Positions 24,899-33,775 are shown, counted from the stretch's first letter. The stretch is DNA of 49,116 bases from Candidatus Zixiibacteriota bacterium (GCA_014730345.1 WJIJ01000016.1:1-49116), one strand, 5' to 3'. Notes: generated from the sequence alone by a model not told the origin. A program made the numbers and translations.

Positions 24899-26317
24899 AT
24901 GAATATATGCGTTGTAGGAACCGGATATGTTGGTCTTGTCGCGGGAACAGGTCTTGCCGATTTCGGCATGAATGTTACCTGCGTTGACAACGACCCCGAA
25001 AAAATCGAAATATTGAACAACGGCGGCGTACCAATTTATGAAATAGGCCTGGCTGAATTAATCCAGCGGAATGTACGCCAGAACAGGCTTCATTTCACCA
25101 CCGACCTGGCTTCCGCCGTGGAAAAAAGCCTCGTTATCTATGTAGCCGTGGGAACGCCGTCGCGTCCCGATGGCAGCGTTAACCTCGAATATTTCGATAA
25201 AGTCGGCGTAGAAATCGGAAAGGCGATGAAGGATTACAAGGTTATCGCCATTAAAAGCACCGTGCCGGTCGGTTCGGCAAAAAGACTTCGCCAAATTGTC
25301 GAAGAAAACCAGTCCGAACCAGTGGAGTTCGATATAGTTTCCAATCCCGAATTCCTCCGTGAAGGCGCCGCCGTTCAGGATTTCACCCACCCCGACAGGG
25401 TTATCCTCGGCTCGGATTCCAAAAGGGCGCTGGCTATCATGAAAGATATCTACCGCCCGCTCTACTTGCTGGAAACGCCGATTATCACTACCAATAACGA
25501 AACTGCCGAGATGATAAAATACGCGTCGAATACCATGCTCGCCCTGCGTATCTCCTTCATCAACGAAATCGCTAACCTGTGCGATGAAGTGGGCGCCGAT
25601 GTCTACGATGTAGCCCGCGCCGTGGGTATGGACAAACGTATCGGCCCCAAGTTTCTGCATCCCGGACCCGGTTTCGGCGGCTCATGCCTGCCCAAGGATG
25701 TGAAAGCTTTAAACGCCCTCGCCAATGAAAACAGCTATGAGTTCAAACTGACCCGGGCGGTTATCGATGCCAACGAACGGCAGAAAAACCTTATCGTGGA
25801 AAAGGCCGAGAAATTCTTCGGCACCCTCGCCGGCAAGAAGGTCGCCCTTTTGGGAATGGCATTCAAGCAGAACACCGATGATATCCGCGAAGCGCCCTCT
25901 CTTTCGGTAATACGCGATCTAAAACGCGCCGGAGCGGTTATCAATGTTTTCGATCCCATCGCTCTTGATTCAGCCAAACGGGAAGTCGATGGCGTTAATT
26001 TCTGCGAGGATGCTTTTTCCGCGTGCCGGGACGCGCATTTGGCGATTGTAATCACCGAGTGGAACGAATTCCGCAACCTGAACCTTAGCAAATTGAAAAA
26101 TGTAATGGCCCAGGCGAATATCTTTGATACCCGCGATATTTACAATCCCGAACGCCTGCGCGAGATGGGTTTCTCGTACCTTACTATAGGGCGCGGTTCG
26201 TACCGGCATATTGCTCCTTCCTTCAATGATATAACCTTCGCCTTGCCCGAAAGGATAAAGCGCAGGATCAATTTCGAAGTAACCGACATTTCCAATCATG
26301 TCGGCGCGAATAATTAA
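24899..26317 (+). CDS. ugd: UDP-glucose 6-dehydrogenase
   Basis: I choose ATG 24899 (GAGGAG 5-6 nt upstream) over the track's GTG 24887, because the Rossmann strand MNICVVGTGYVGLV then starts at residue 1. The 472-residue enzyme oxidises UDP-glucose to UDP-glucuronate with two NAD+. SNPEFLREGAA and the catalytic-Cys motif GFGGSCLPKD are intact, as are KSTVPVGS and the C-terminal domain GMAFKQNTDDIREAPS. After the usual end, about 30 residues (SFNDITFALPERIKRRINFE...) form an extension of unknown role. Context with a glycosyltransferase supports surface polysaccharide synthesis. Confidence 0.95.
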   Translation: MNICVVGTGYVGLVAGTGLADFGMNVTCVDNDPEKIEILNNGGVPIYEIGLAELIQRNVRQNRLHFTTDLASAVEKSLVIYVAVGTPSRPDGSVNLEYFDKVGVEIGKAMKDYKVIAIKSTVPVGSAKRLRQIVEENQSEPVEFDIVSNPEFLREGAAVQDFTHPDRVILGSDSKRALAIMKDIYRPLYLLETPIITTNNETAEMIKYASNTMLALRISFINEIANLCDEVGADVYDVARAVGMDKRIGPKFLHPGPGFGGSCLPKDVKALNALANENSYEFKLTRAVIDANERQKNLIVEKAEKFFGTLAGKKVALLGMAFKQNTDDIREAPSLSVIRDLKRAGAVINVFDPIALDSAKREVDGVNFCEDAFSACRDAHLAIVITEWNEFRNLNLSKLKNVMAQANIFDTRDIYNPERLREMGFSYLTIGRGSYRHIAPSFNDITFALPERIKRRINFEVTDISNHVGANN

Positions 26318-26744
26318 TTTATTGCTTATCGCTTAAAGCGCCCGGAAGATTTTTATAATTATTCCGACGAGAAGCCAACATCTTAATATGTCATTCCCGC
26401 GTAGCGGCTTGATGAAAAACGCGCTACGTATGGCATGTTTAGTTTGCCTCGTTTTATCGAGGTAAAATAAGCATGTTAAGTTAAAGAGCATGATCTTTGA
26501 ATAAATAGCACATCCTTCCTGTCATCCCCGCGAAATAGCCAGAGTCTATCGTAGGCGGGAATCCATTTTCCCCCTTGACACCTCAACAAAGCCAGATCAT
26601 TAAACTGATGTATCTCAAATAACAAGAATCCCTCACCACCCCATTTAAACAAAACCCCCATTTTTTATTGCATATCGCTTCCCTTCCCATTAATAATAAT
26701 CCGTTGCAAAATTAATCATCAATTTCAGGTTACAGGATTATTTT
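26318..26744. repeat. Gene-free stretch with REP-like palindromic repeats
   Basis: No credible gene. Two copies of TGTCATYCCCGCG occur (26389-26401 and 26520-26532). In the first, CGTAGCG pairs with a downstream CGCTACG. In the second, CCCGC pairs with GCGGG in GGCGGGAATCC. GTCATTCCCGCG...GCGGGAATCC is a widespread type of bacterial intergenic palindrome. The 61-residue minus ORF at 26476-26661 lies within this and is probably chance. Confidence 0.6.
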
Positions 26745-27389
26745 ATGAAATATACAGAACATGCCCATCAAAAATACTCGGCCGAATGGGACCGTATGCT
26801 GTCCCATTCATTTATCACCGAGCTGGCGGAAGGCAAACTCGCCGATGAAATCTTCGATTTCTGGGCCCTGCAGGATTATATCTTCGTCCGCGAAGCCATC
26901 CGTTTCTTCGGTATCCTCATGGCCAAACTTCCCCGCGAATACCAACAGCCGATTCAGCAGAGCACTGCCGGACTCGAACACGAGTTGAAAATTTTCGAGG
27001 AATACGGCGAAAAGCGCGGGCTCGATTTCGCGGGCGCCCAACCCACGCCCATTAACGATGCCTACGTTAACTTCCTTATCGCGACCGCGTACAACGAGGA
27101 CCGGGACGCAAATTTCGTGGTGCTGTATACCGCGGAGAAGGCTTATCACGAAGCATGGAAAAAGGTACGCGCGGGATTAAAGCCGGGAACTCCTTACGAG
27201 GGATTTATCAACAACTGGGCCGGTGATGATTTTGCCAATTATGTTCAATGGCTGGATACCGAGCTGAACAAAATGGTTGAAGGCTACCCGGAAAGCAGGA
27301 TCGCGTATCTCGATGATATTTTCCTGAAGACTGTCCGTTATGAGCATCTTTTCTGGGAGATGGCTTACGGCAGGCTGGAATGGTTATAG
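26745..27389 (+). CDS. tenA: TenA/PqqC-like protein (thiaminase II family)
   Basis: The 214-residue all-helical protein matches TenA: FWALQDYIFVREAIRFFGIL, ELKIFEEYG, YVNFLIATAY and LLYTAEKAYHEAW, with C-terminal YEHLFWEMAY. TenA enzymes hydrolyse aminopyrimidines to salvage thiamin precursors. The helix where classical TenA carries its catalytic Cys reads VVLYTAEKAYHEAW, without Cys, so this looks like the Glu-type (TenA_E) subfamily. No thiamin genes or TPP riboswitch are adjacent. Upstream Shine-Dalgarno is weak (CAGGTTACAGGATT). It is convergent with the zinc-ribbon gene, only 4 nt apart. Confidence 0.85.
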   Translation: MKYTEHAHQKYSAEWDRMLSHSFITELAEGKLADEIFDFWALQDYIFVREAIRFFGILMAKLPREYQQPIQQSTAGLEHELKIFEEYGEKRGLDFAGAQPTPINDAYVNFLIATAYNEDRDANFVVLYTAEKAYHEAWKKVRAGLKPGTPYEGFINNWAGDDFANYVQWLDTELNKMVEGYPESRIAYLDDIFLKTVRYEHLFWEMAYGRLEWL

Positions 27390-27393
27390 CGGA

Positions 27394-28812
27394 TTATCCA
27401 GGGACGCCTTTCTTCTGAATTCCTGAACCGGATATCTGCTCGCGAAGGAAGATACCATCTTCCTTCATGGGCAAATAAACTATTTTACCCGGGCGGAAAT
27501 ATACATCGGGGACCGAGTTAACGTCGCCGAAATCGCGGAATCTTGCTTTCGATGAACACGAAAGCAGGTAGTACCATACCGCGCGGGCAAACTCACCGGC
27601 TTCTTCCTCCTCAAGTGAACAGGGAGCGGTTTTGACATTCATGGAATCGCGGTACTCCAGATCCGGCTGGCACCGTGTTAAATCGGCGGCGAATTTCCAG
27701 GCGCTGTGGGGATTGGTGATTTTAAAGCCCGGAATGTAGAATTTGAATATTTCATCGGAGCTGTCATCGATGAACACCGAAAGACTGCTTCCGATTATGG
27801 CCATTGCTGATTGATATGTCAACAACTCGGCGCCATGGGCAAATGTGGTTTCGAACTGCCAGAACGGGTAGTAACTTACATCGTCGAACCCTTCATGTTT
27901 AGCGAAAAGAAATTCCTTTTGGGCGAGTCCGTTTTGCTGGAGATGCCATCCCCGTCCGCAATTCCCACAATGAAATGTAATCGCGCTTCCCCCGGCGGGT
28001 AAATCAGCCCCGCACTCCGGGCAGTGATGGGGCACTATTTTCTGGGAGGCGATGCTGTCGAAACCATCGGTTTCGGCAATTCCCCGCCATTCGCCTTTGT
28101 TCAATGACAACTCTTTTTTGGCAAGCCCATCGATTACCAGATGGAACATGCCTTCCTTGTTGATAAAGGGAGAAACCCATATCGGCATGTAGACCAGCGT
28201 TAATACTTCTCCAATAAGCTCATTGTAAAAAGCCCGTTCCTGGTTCCGTATTCCCCCGGTGCGTTCGTAGGCCATCTCCCGGGCGGTATCCATCAGGATA
28301 TCCGGTTGGATAATTTTAGCCACGCCCTCTAAATGCTCCGGCATAGTAGGGCAGAGTTCGAGGGTGCGGGAGCGGATTCCCATGAATATATTCCTGAAGG
28401 TCTCGATATTCGTCCCCGGAAAATTTAAATCGAATGGTTTGCTGATTACGTTGACCTTCGGTTCGGTTTCCAGTATTGTACCGTCCTCGAATTCATACCT
28501 GTCATTGTCTATCAACAGCGAATAATGCGCGCCCCGGAAACGCCAATAAGGGAGGTAGTACAATTTCGGGTCGTAAAATTGGGTTGGCAGGGGAACCCGC
28601 AGGCGTTTGCATGCCCCCTCGGTTACGAATTTTATGCTCCGTTCATCGAGTTCCGTGTTCAGGTAATACTTCAGCACCCTCTGCGGAGAAATCAACAGCA
28701 GTACTTTGGAGCAGTACGGGCATTTTACCGAGTGGTCCCCCTCGGGAAATGTTATCGGCGCACCGCACTGGGTGCAGTTTATCCGTATCTTTTCCGATGA
28801 TGAATCGAACAA
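27394..28812 (-). CDS. Multi-zinc-ribbon protein of unknown function paired with an SPFH protein
   Basis: The 472-residue cytosolic-looking protein starts at TTG 28812 behind GGGGAG. An N-terminal zinc ribbon (INCTQCGAPITF...VKCPYCSKVLL, residues ~12-40) is followed by a large domain (YDPKLYYLPYWRFRGAHYSL). A central ribbon HHCPECGADLP...FHCGNCGRGWHLQ lies near 267-290, and another beta domain begins with DDVSYYPFWQFETTF. The repeated YYPxW(R/Q)F phrase shows the domain is duplicated, each copy after a ribbon. It lies 14 nt after the SPFH gene on the same strand, so the two probably act together. No family name is offered. Confidence 0.8.
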   Translation of the reverse strand: MFDSSSEKIRINCTQCGAPITFPEGDHSVKCPYCSKVLLLISPQRVLKYYLNTELDERSIKFVTEGACKRLRVPLPTQFYDPKLYYLPYWRFRGAHYSLLIDNDRYEFEDGTILETEPKVNVISKPFDLNFPGTNIETFRNIFMGIRSRTLELCPTMPEHLEGVAKIIQPDILMDTAREMAYERTGGIRNQERAFYNELIGEVLTLVYMPIWVSPFINKEGMFHLVIDGLAKKELSLNKGEWRGIAETDGFDSIASQKIVPHHCPECGADLPAGGSAITFHCGNCGRGWHLQQNGLAQKEFLFAKHEGFDDVSYYPFWQFETTFAHGAELLTYQSAMAIIGSSLSVFIDDSSDEIFKFYIPGFKITNPHSAWKFAADLTRCQPDLEYRDSMNVKTAPCSLEEEEAGEFARAVWYYLLSCSSKARFRDFGDVNSVPDVYFRPGKIVYLPMKEDGIFLREQISGSGIQKKGVPG

Positions 28813-28826
28813 TAAATCGCTCCCCG

Positions 28827-29945
28827 TTATTCGATTTTCTCACCGCAATTGGTACAGAATTTGGAGCCTGCCGGATTCTCATGCCCGCATTTGCCACATT
28901 TTGCTTTCTCTTTGCCCAGCTTATAACCGCAGGACATGCAGAACTTGGCTTCCGCGGGAAGGTCCTCTCCGCACTTAGGACAACGGTTGATTACCACCAT
29001 CTGGTGACCGCACTTGTAGCAAAAACGCGAATGTTCGGGTGTATCCGCGCCGCATTTGGGGCAGGTTACCGTGGGAAGGTCCATGGTTTTTAGATCCGTT
29101 TGTTCCGGCGAAAGCGCCTTGGAGAGCATGCCGGGAATCAGCATCCCGACCCCCGCGCCCATTCCCATACCGGCTCCAGCCTGGGTAAATCCCCCGTCTC
29201 CCTTGTTCATGGCTTTTGCAAGGGAGAATTTCAGAAACTTATCCAGGTCGCCTACCGCTTTCATGCCCGACTTCTGGTCAATCATCTTCTGCACATCATC
29301 GGGCGGGGTCAGCGATGTTATATAGAAATCCTCAAGCTCGATTCCATATTTATAGAATTCATCCTTGATACTCACTTTCGCGTCCCGGGCCAACTCTTCA
29401 TACTGGCTGGGGATATCCAGTATGGTATCCAGTTTCTCGCCGAAAAGGTCGTTCAACCTGGAAACCATAATATCCCTCAGGTAATCCTCGATCTGTTTGG
29501 TTGTGTATATCGCTTCCCTGCCCACGATGGTATTCAGGAAAAGCAACGGTTCGGTTATGCGCATAGAGTAAACGCCGTACCCGCGCAAGCGCACCAACCC
29601 GAGTTCGCTGTCCCGAAACGCCACCGGGTCTTTGGTGCCCCAGCGGAGATTGGTAAACAGCTTCATGTTGATAAAGTAGACTTCGCAGCGTATCGGCGAT
29701 TTGAATCCCCATGGCAGGGAGAGGATTTTTGTTACGATGGGAAGGTTAAGCGTGGTCAAAGTGTGCCTGCCGGTGCCGAGTACGTCGCATGCCCGCCCGG
29801 ACACGAAGAATACCGCGGTTTGAGAGTCGCGGACGATTAACTGCGCCCCCATTTTTATATCGGCGGAACCTTCCTCGGGGATGCGGTGTATCATCTCCGA
29901 TTCGGTAGGATCCATCCATTCAATGATTTCCATAGCAATACCCAT
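28827..29945 (-). CDS. SPFH-domain protein with C-terminal double zinc ribbons (YdjI/virion-core-like)
   Basis: The 372-residue protein carries an SPFH/stomatin-like domain at residues ~25-230 (GAQLIVRDSQTAVFFVSGR, GYGVYSMRITEPLLFLNTIVG, GIELEDFYITSLTPPDDVQ). A Gly/Met-rich linker follows (FTQAGAGMGMGAGVGMLIPGM), then zinc-ribbon modules: VTCPKCGADT...FCYKCG, NRCPKCGEDL...FCMSCG and AKCGKCGHEN...FCTNCG. This matches YdjI-type SPFH proteins, which in Bacillus belong to a PspA-linked membrane-stress unit. It is the first gene of a two-gene minus-strand unit. GGGAGG lies 4 nt before the ATG. Confidence 0.88.
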   Translation of the reverse strand: MGIAMEIIEWMDPTESEMIHRIPEEGSADIKMGAQLIVRDSQTAVFFVSGRACDVLGTGRHTLTTLNLPIVTKILSLPWGFKSPIRCEVYFINMKLFTNLRWGTKDPVAFRDSELGLVRLRGYGVYSMRITEPLLFLNTIVGREAIYTTKQIEDYLRDIMVSRLNDLFGEKLDTILDIPSQYEELARDAKVSIKDEFYKYGIELEDFYITSLTPPDDVQKMIDQKSGMKAVGDLDKFLKFSLAKAMNKGDGGFTQAGAGMGMGAGVGMLIPGMLSKALSPEQTDLKTMDLPTVTCPKCGADTPEHSRFCYKCGHQMVVINRCPKCGEDLPAEAKFCMSCGYKLGKEKAKCGKCGHENPAGSKFCTNCGEKIE

Positions 29946-30087
29946 ATTGCCTCCCGAAAAGTATGTATATTTTCCTACTATTATCGGTATAGTAAGGAAT
30001 TACATTATAAGTGCCTTCGTTTTATTTAAATATTCCAATAATAATTCACTTGACATTATACATTTTGAGTATTAATTGGTAAAAAAC
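29946..30087. other. Divergent intergenic region ahead of the cobalamin riboswitch
   Basis: AT-rich spacer expected to hold promoters for the SPFH unit (minus) and the riboswitch transcript (plus). No hexamer pair is convincing. Confidence 0.4.
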
Positions 30088-30238
30088 GGTTCGGTCCCGT
30101 TAGGGCGAACAGGGAAGGCGGTGTGAATCCGTCACAGCCCCGCTACTGTAAGTGGGTTAAAAGCCTTCATTACCACTGGAGTTTCTCCGGGAAGGGAAGG
30201 TGCAATATAACCCCACAAGTCAGGAGACCTGCCGAACC
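30088..30238 (+). ncRNA. Cobalamin (B12) riboswitch
   Basis: The class is recognisable from conserved blocks in order: closing helix GGTTCGG (30088-30094) with CCGAACC (30232-30238); GGGAAGGCGGTGTGAATCCG; the core ACAGCCCCGCTACTGTAA; CCACTGG; a GGGAAGG segment; and the B12 box AAGTCAGGAGACCTGCC. It binds adenosylcobalamin or a related corrinoid in the nascent RNA. It precedes a TonB-receptor gene, a standard target for repression by B12. A terminator follows about 60 nt later. Confidence 0.97.
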
Positions 30239-30280
30239 TTAAGAGATTAACCTTCTGCCTTCGAGGGAAGGAGGGAAGTT

Positions 30281-32476
30281 TTGTTGTCCTGTACCAAACG
30301 TCCCTTCCCGGACGTTTTTTTTGTCCTCAAAATTAACATCATAATCATTTGCTTATCGATAGCGCCATTTTCATCCCCCGCATCCGCTCTTGATTCCCAT
30401 AATCTACATGGCAGAGTGCTCGATATTCAAACCGGTTCCCCGGTTAAAGAAGCCCAAGCGCGTATTGAAAGAACAGGTCATATAATCGTTACCGGCCGTA
30501 ATGGGAATTTCACATTCAGCGAACTTCCTTCCGGCGAATACAAGATTGAAATAAGCGCCGAAGGCTACCATACGCTTCGCCGGATTATCGCTATCAACGA
30601 CGGTCCCGACATCGATATGGTTTTCCAGTTAACTCCCATAGTGGTTCAAATCCCCGGCACTGAAAGTGTATCCAGCCGGGACAGATACGACCCCCGCGGG
30701 ATATCCCGCCTCGGATTGAGGGAAATAGGTTCCGATGAAGAATTTACTCACGATAATATTGGCGAAATCGCGGAGCAACTGCCGGGAGTTTTCGTGCGTG
30801 AAAACGGACCCGGAGGCAAAAAAACCATTTCCATCAACGGCTGTGATCCGTCCCGTGTTGATGTGATCTACGATGGCATCCTTCTCAACAACGGAAACGG
30901 CCAACCGGTGGATATAAGCGTGATACCCATAACAGCTGTCGGCAGCATAGAAGTGTTTTCCAATAAAGGCGGCGTGGGCGGCCTGGTAGTGATAAAATCG
31001 AAAAGCTTCAATGATTTGGAAGCCCGCAAAGTCTATATCGATGAAACCGTCGCCGATTTCAAAACCAGCCGCACCCGAACCGGCGGAGAATTCCGTTATA
31101 TGCGAACAGGAATCAGAGTAAATTACGAGCGGGAAACCTCCCGCGGCGATTTCACCTATACCGACCCGCTTGGCGATGAGCAGACAAGAATTAACAATCA
31201 TACAAGTAAACATAACCTCCATGGCAAATTATCCCTTCCGGTTAAAGGCGAGTTGGATGTTATCTTCAATTATAACGAATCTGCCAAAGGCAGTGCGGGA
31301 CCGATTTATCAGCTTGACAGCACAGCTATCATCAAAAACGAAAGGTATCTCGCCAATATCAACTATTCGCTTGATATATCAAAAAACTCCGGCTTTTCCC
31401 TTCGCGCCGGGGGAATAAATAACCGCGACGGTTTTACGTCCAATTCCGGTTTCGTGAAATACGACGTTACCACCGATGAATCCCGCTACTTCCTCGCCGC
31501 CGGGTTCAATAATGAAAGTTTAATCGAGTGGGGAATGAAGGCTCAATACGCCTATGAAGACTTTAAAACCGATGACTACCTCGGTACGGCAAATAACATC
31601 GACCTGAAAGTACGCCGCAAACTCGATTTAAGCGCGGACGCGGCTTATAGCCTTAATCTTGATTTGAGCGGCTTTCCCGTTCTTCTGAATTCCTATGCCG
31701 AAATCAAAAACAAACACGCCACGGGCTATAAGTCCTATACCGGTTATAACTGGGGTTTAGAAAGCGTTTTCGCGAGTTATATAACCCTTTCTTCTGGTAT
31801 CTTTGGAGGCGCCAATTACAAACTTCCCGATTATTACTCCCTGTTCTTCAAGGAGGATATCTGGGCGATTGGCAATCCTTATCTTAAGCCGGAAAAAAGT
31901 AAATCGATTGGTTATAAGCTCAATGTTTCCAGGAGAATTGAAGATGTGCCTGTCGCCGCCGGTTATACATTTACGGTCAATTCCATCGATGATATAATCG
32001 TCTGGAAAAGGCGGTTCGATGGCAAATATACGCCGGATAATATCAGCAGGGCTGAATTAAGAACCGGTAGTTTTAACTTTTCGGTTGGTTCGATGGCGGA
32101 AGTATTACATATCCAGTTCCAGCATAACCGCTACCGGCCGGTCAATAAAAACGATTTTCGACTGCATCATGACAAGATACTTGTTTACCGGCCTCTTTAC
32201 ACCGCGTATCTGAATATCGACTTCGGCAGTAAGTGGACCCGGTTCGGGATAAGACATGAAATGGTCGGTAAACGGTTTACTACCATGGAAAACACCAAGT
32301 GGCAAAATCCATATCAGGTACTGTCATTATCCTTCAGCCAAAGAGCGAAATTTTTCAACTTAAGATGGAAATTCAGATTCGAGATAGAAAATATCGGAGA
32401 TGAAAGCTACGAAATTGTCGACCGCTATCCATCTCCGGGCAGGAATTACAAAGCGGGAATTAACTTAACATTTTAG
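30281..32476 (+). CDS. btuB: TonB-dependent outer-membrane receptor, probable cobalamin transporter
   Basis: The ~730-residue protein has a hydrophobic signal region (INIIIICLSIAPFSSPASA), a carboxypeptidase-regulatory-like domain at residues ~40-115 (LHGRVLDIQTGSPVKEAQAR, LPSGEYKIEISAEGYHTL), a plug near 155-235 (IAEQLPGVFVREN, VDVIYDGILLNN, GSIEVFSNKGG) and a long barrel ending YKAGINLTF. It imports its ligand using TonB energy. B12 is inferred from the riboswitch. The start is puzzling: TTG 30281, 6 nt after GGAGG, lies upstream of the terminator stem, which is then part of the coding sequence. No ATG, GTG or TTG lies in frame between the terminator and the signal peptide. Confidence 0.88.
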   Translation: MLSCTKRPFPDVFFVLKINIIIICLSIAPFSSPASALDSHNLHGRVLDIQTGSPVKEAQARIERTGHIIVTGRNGNFTFSELPSGEYKIEISAEGYHTLRRIIAINDGPDIDMVFQLTPIVVQIPGTESVSSRDRYDPRGISRLGLREIGSDEEFTHDNIGEIAEQLPGVFVRENGPGGKKTISINGCDPSRVDVIYDGILLNNGNGQPVDISVIPITAVGSIEVFSNKGGVGGLVVIKSKSFNDLEARKVYIDETVADFKTSRTRTGGEFRYMRTGIRVNYERETSRGDFTYTDPLGDEQTRINNHTSKHNLHGKLSLPVKGELDVIFNYNESAKGSAGPIYQLDSTAIIKNERYLANINYSLDISKNSGFSLRAGGINNRDGFTSNSGFVKYDVTTDESRYFLAAGFNNESLIEWGMKAQYAYEDFKTDDYLGTANNIDLKVRRKLDLSADAAYSLNLDLSGFPVLLNSYAEIKNKHATGYKSYTGYNWGLESVFASYITLSSGIFGGANYKLPDYYSLFFKEDIWAIGNPYLKPEKSKSIGYKLNVSRRIEDVPVAAGYTFTVNSIDDIIVWKRRFDGKYTPDNISRAELRTGSFNFSVGSMAEVLHIQFQHNRYRPVNKNDFRLHHDKILVYRPLYTAYLNIDFGSKWTRFGIRHEMVGKRFTTMENTKWQNPYQVLSLSFSQRAKFFNLRWKFRFEIENIGDESYEIVDRYPSPGRNYKAGINLTF
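30296..30322 (+). terminator. Riboswitch expression-platform terminator
   Basis: AAACGTCC/GGACGTTT stem, six-nt loop CTTCCC, and eight T. The segment TCCCTTCCCGGA (30301-30312) is a perfect complement of TCCGGGAAGGGA (30186-30197) inside the riboswitch, giving a possible antiterminator pairing. Confidence 0.85.
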
Positions 32477-32485
32477 GAGTACAAT

Positions 32486-33775
32486 TTGAGATATTTGGTA
32501 TTATTTGCATTAACCTTTATACTGTTTTTATCCCCAACGGTTTACGCCCAAAATTGGCTATATGTTGTTAACAGCCTGGCCGAAACTATCAGCCGGGTAA
32601 ACCTCGATAATGGCAATGTCCAAAACCATATCGCTACCGTAGGTTCTGCCCCAAATGATATCAAAATTCACGATTACAGGGCCTACATCCTTAACTCTAT
32701 CTCCGATAATATTCATATTTTCAATATCGAAAGCCAGACCGTAGAGGGCACTATTGAATTCCATCGCTCCGGCAATCCCTGGGAAATGCTGTTCGCTGAT
32801 AACGGTTATGCCTATGTTACAAATTTTGTTAACGGTCAGTTATATGAAGTTGATGTGAACTCCGGTAACATCGTCCGCGATTTCCAGGTAGGCGCTACCC
32901 TTGAAGGGATTTACATCGCCGCCGGCAAATTATTCGTTACCGATGTGAATTATAATCCCGGCAACTACACCTATGGCGATGGCATCCTGTATTATTCCGA
33001 CCTGAACGATTTAAGCGATTGGGGGCAACTGGCTATAGGAACTAATCCTCAAAAGATTATAATGGGGCCCGATGGCAATCTACATATAGTTTGCACCGGT
33101 AATTATGTTGATATAATGGGTTCTATTTATGTCGTTAACCCGGAGACCGTCCAGGAAGTTACCCATTTCAATATCGGCGGCAGTCCGGGGCCGGGGATGG
33201 CTGTATCAGGAGAGCTGGTCTTCATCGGAGCCGGGGGATGGGTCGATAATGGGATAGTATTCTGCTACAACGGTAATACTTATGAAATCCTGAATGATTC
33301 CAATAACCCTATTACGGTTGGTACCGGCGCCATGGGGATAACTTCTGATAATAATGGTAACGCCTATAGCTGTAATTTCAATGCCGCTACAATCAGTAAA
33401 ATATCCCAATCCCGACAGGTCATTGATACTTACAATGTTGGCGACGGACCAAACTGCGCCGCCTTCTATAATCCCCAAACGGGTATCGATGATGACATTC
33501 CCTTGCCGAAATCAACCGAACTCGCGATTACGGCATACCCCAATCCATTCAATTCATCGACCACCGTCGGATTTGAGGGAGTTACCATGGGTACTGATTT
33601 AACCGTAAAGGTATATGATTTGCAGGGAACGTTGGTTGATAAAATCGACATGAAAATCAATCCTGACTATGATAAAATCAATTGGAATGCTAATGATTTA
33701 TCCTCTGGAATTTATTTCCTGAGAGCAGGGAATTATGGTAATTATGTGACCAAAAAAATCACCCTGATAAAATAA
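32486..33775 (+). CDS. Secreted beta-propeller with T9SS sorting domain, BtuG-like candidate
   Basis: The 429-residue protein starts at TTG behind AGGAG. A signal peptide (LVLFALTFILFLSPTVYA) is followed by a YncE-like propeller over ~330 residues. Its blade repeats include WLYVVNSLAETISRVNLDNG, IHIFNIESQTVEGTI, AYVTNFVNGQLYEVDVNSG, IYVVNPETVQEVTHFNIGG and AYSCNFNAATISKIS. A T9SS domain closes it (AYPNPFNSSTTVGF...SSGIYFLRAGN...ITLIK). It lies 9 nt after the B12-riboswitch-controlled receptor. In Bacteroides, BtuG is a surface propeller that captures B12 for BtuB. This protein has the same fold type and neighbourhood but a T9SS anchor instead of a lipobox. Ligand binding is inference. Confidence 0.85.
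   Translation: MRYLVLFALTFILFLSPTVYAQNWLYVVNSLAETISRVNLDNGNVQNHIATVGSAPNDIKIHDYRAYILNSISDNIHIFNIESQTVEGTIEFHRSGNPWEMLFADNGYAYVTNFVNGQLYEVDVNSGNIVRDFQVGATLEGIYIAAGKLFVTDVNYNPGNYTYGDGILYYSDLNDLSDWGQLAIGTNPQKIIMGPDGNLHIVCTGNYVDIMGSIYVVNPETVQEVTHFNIGGSPGPGMAVSGELVFIGAGGWVDNGIVFCYNGNTYEILNDSNNPITVGTGAMGITSDNNGNAYSCNFNAATISKISQSRQVIDTYNVGDGPNCAAFYNPQTGIDDDIPLPKSTELAITAYPNPFNSSTTVGFEGVTMGTDLTVKVYDLQGTLVDKIDMKINPDYDKINWNANDLSSGIYFLRAGNYGNYVTKKITLIK

Noticed and set aside
26476-26661. Minus-strand 61-aa ORF in the gene-free stretch.
   Set aside because: It overlaps REP-like repeats, has no ribosome-binding site and no recognisable feature.
29100-29840. Plus-strand ORF of 246 aa opposite the SPFH gene.
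   Set aside because: It lies fully within the antisense of a clear SPFH/zinc-ribbon gene and shows no domain of its own.
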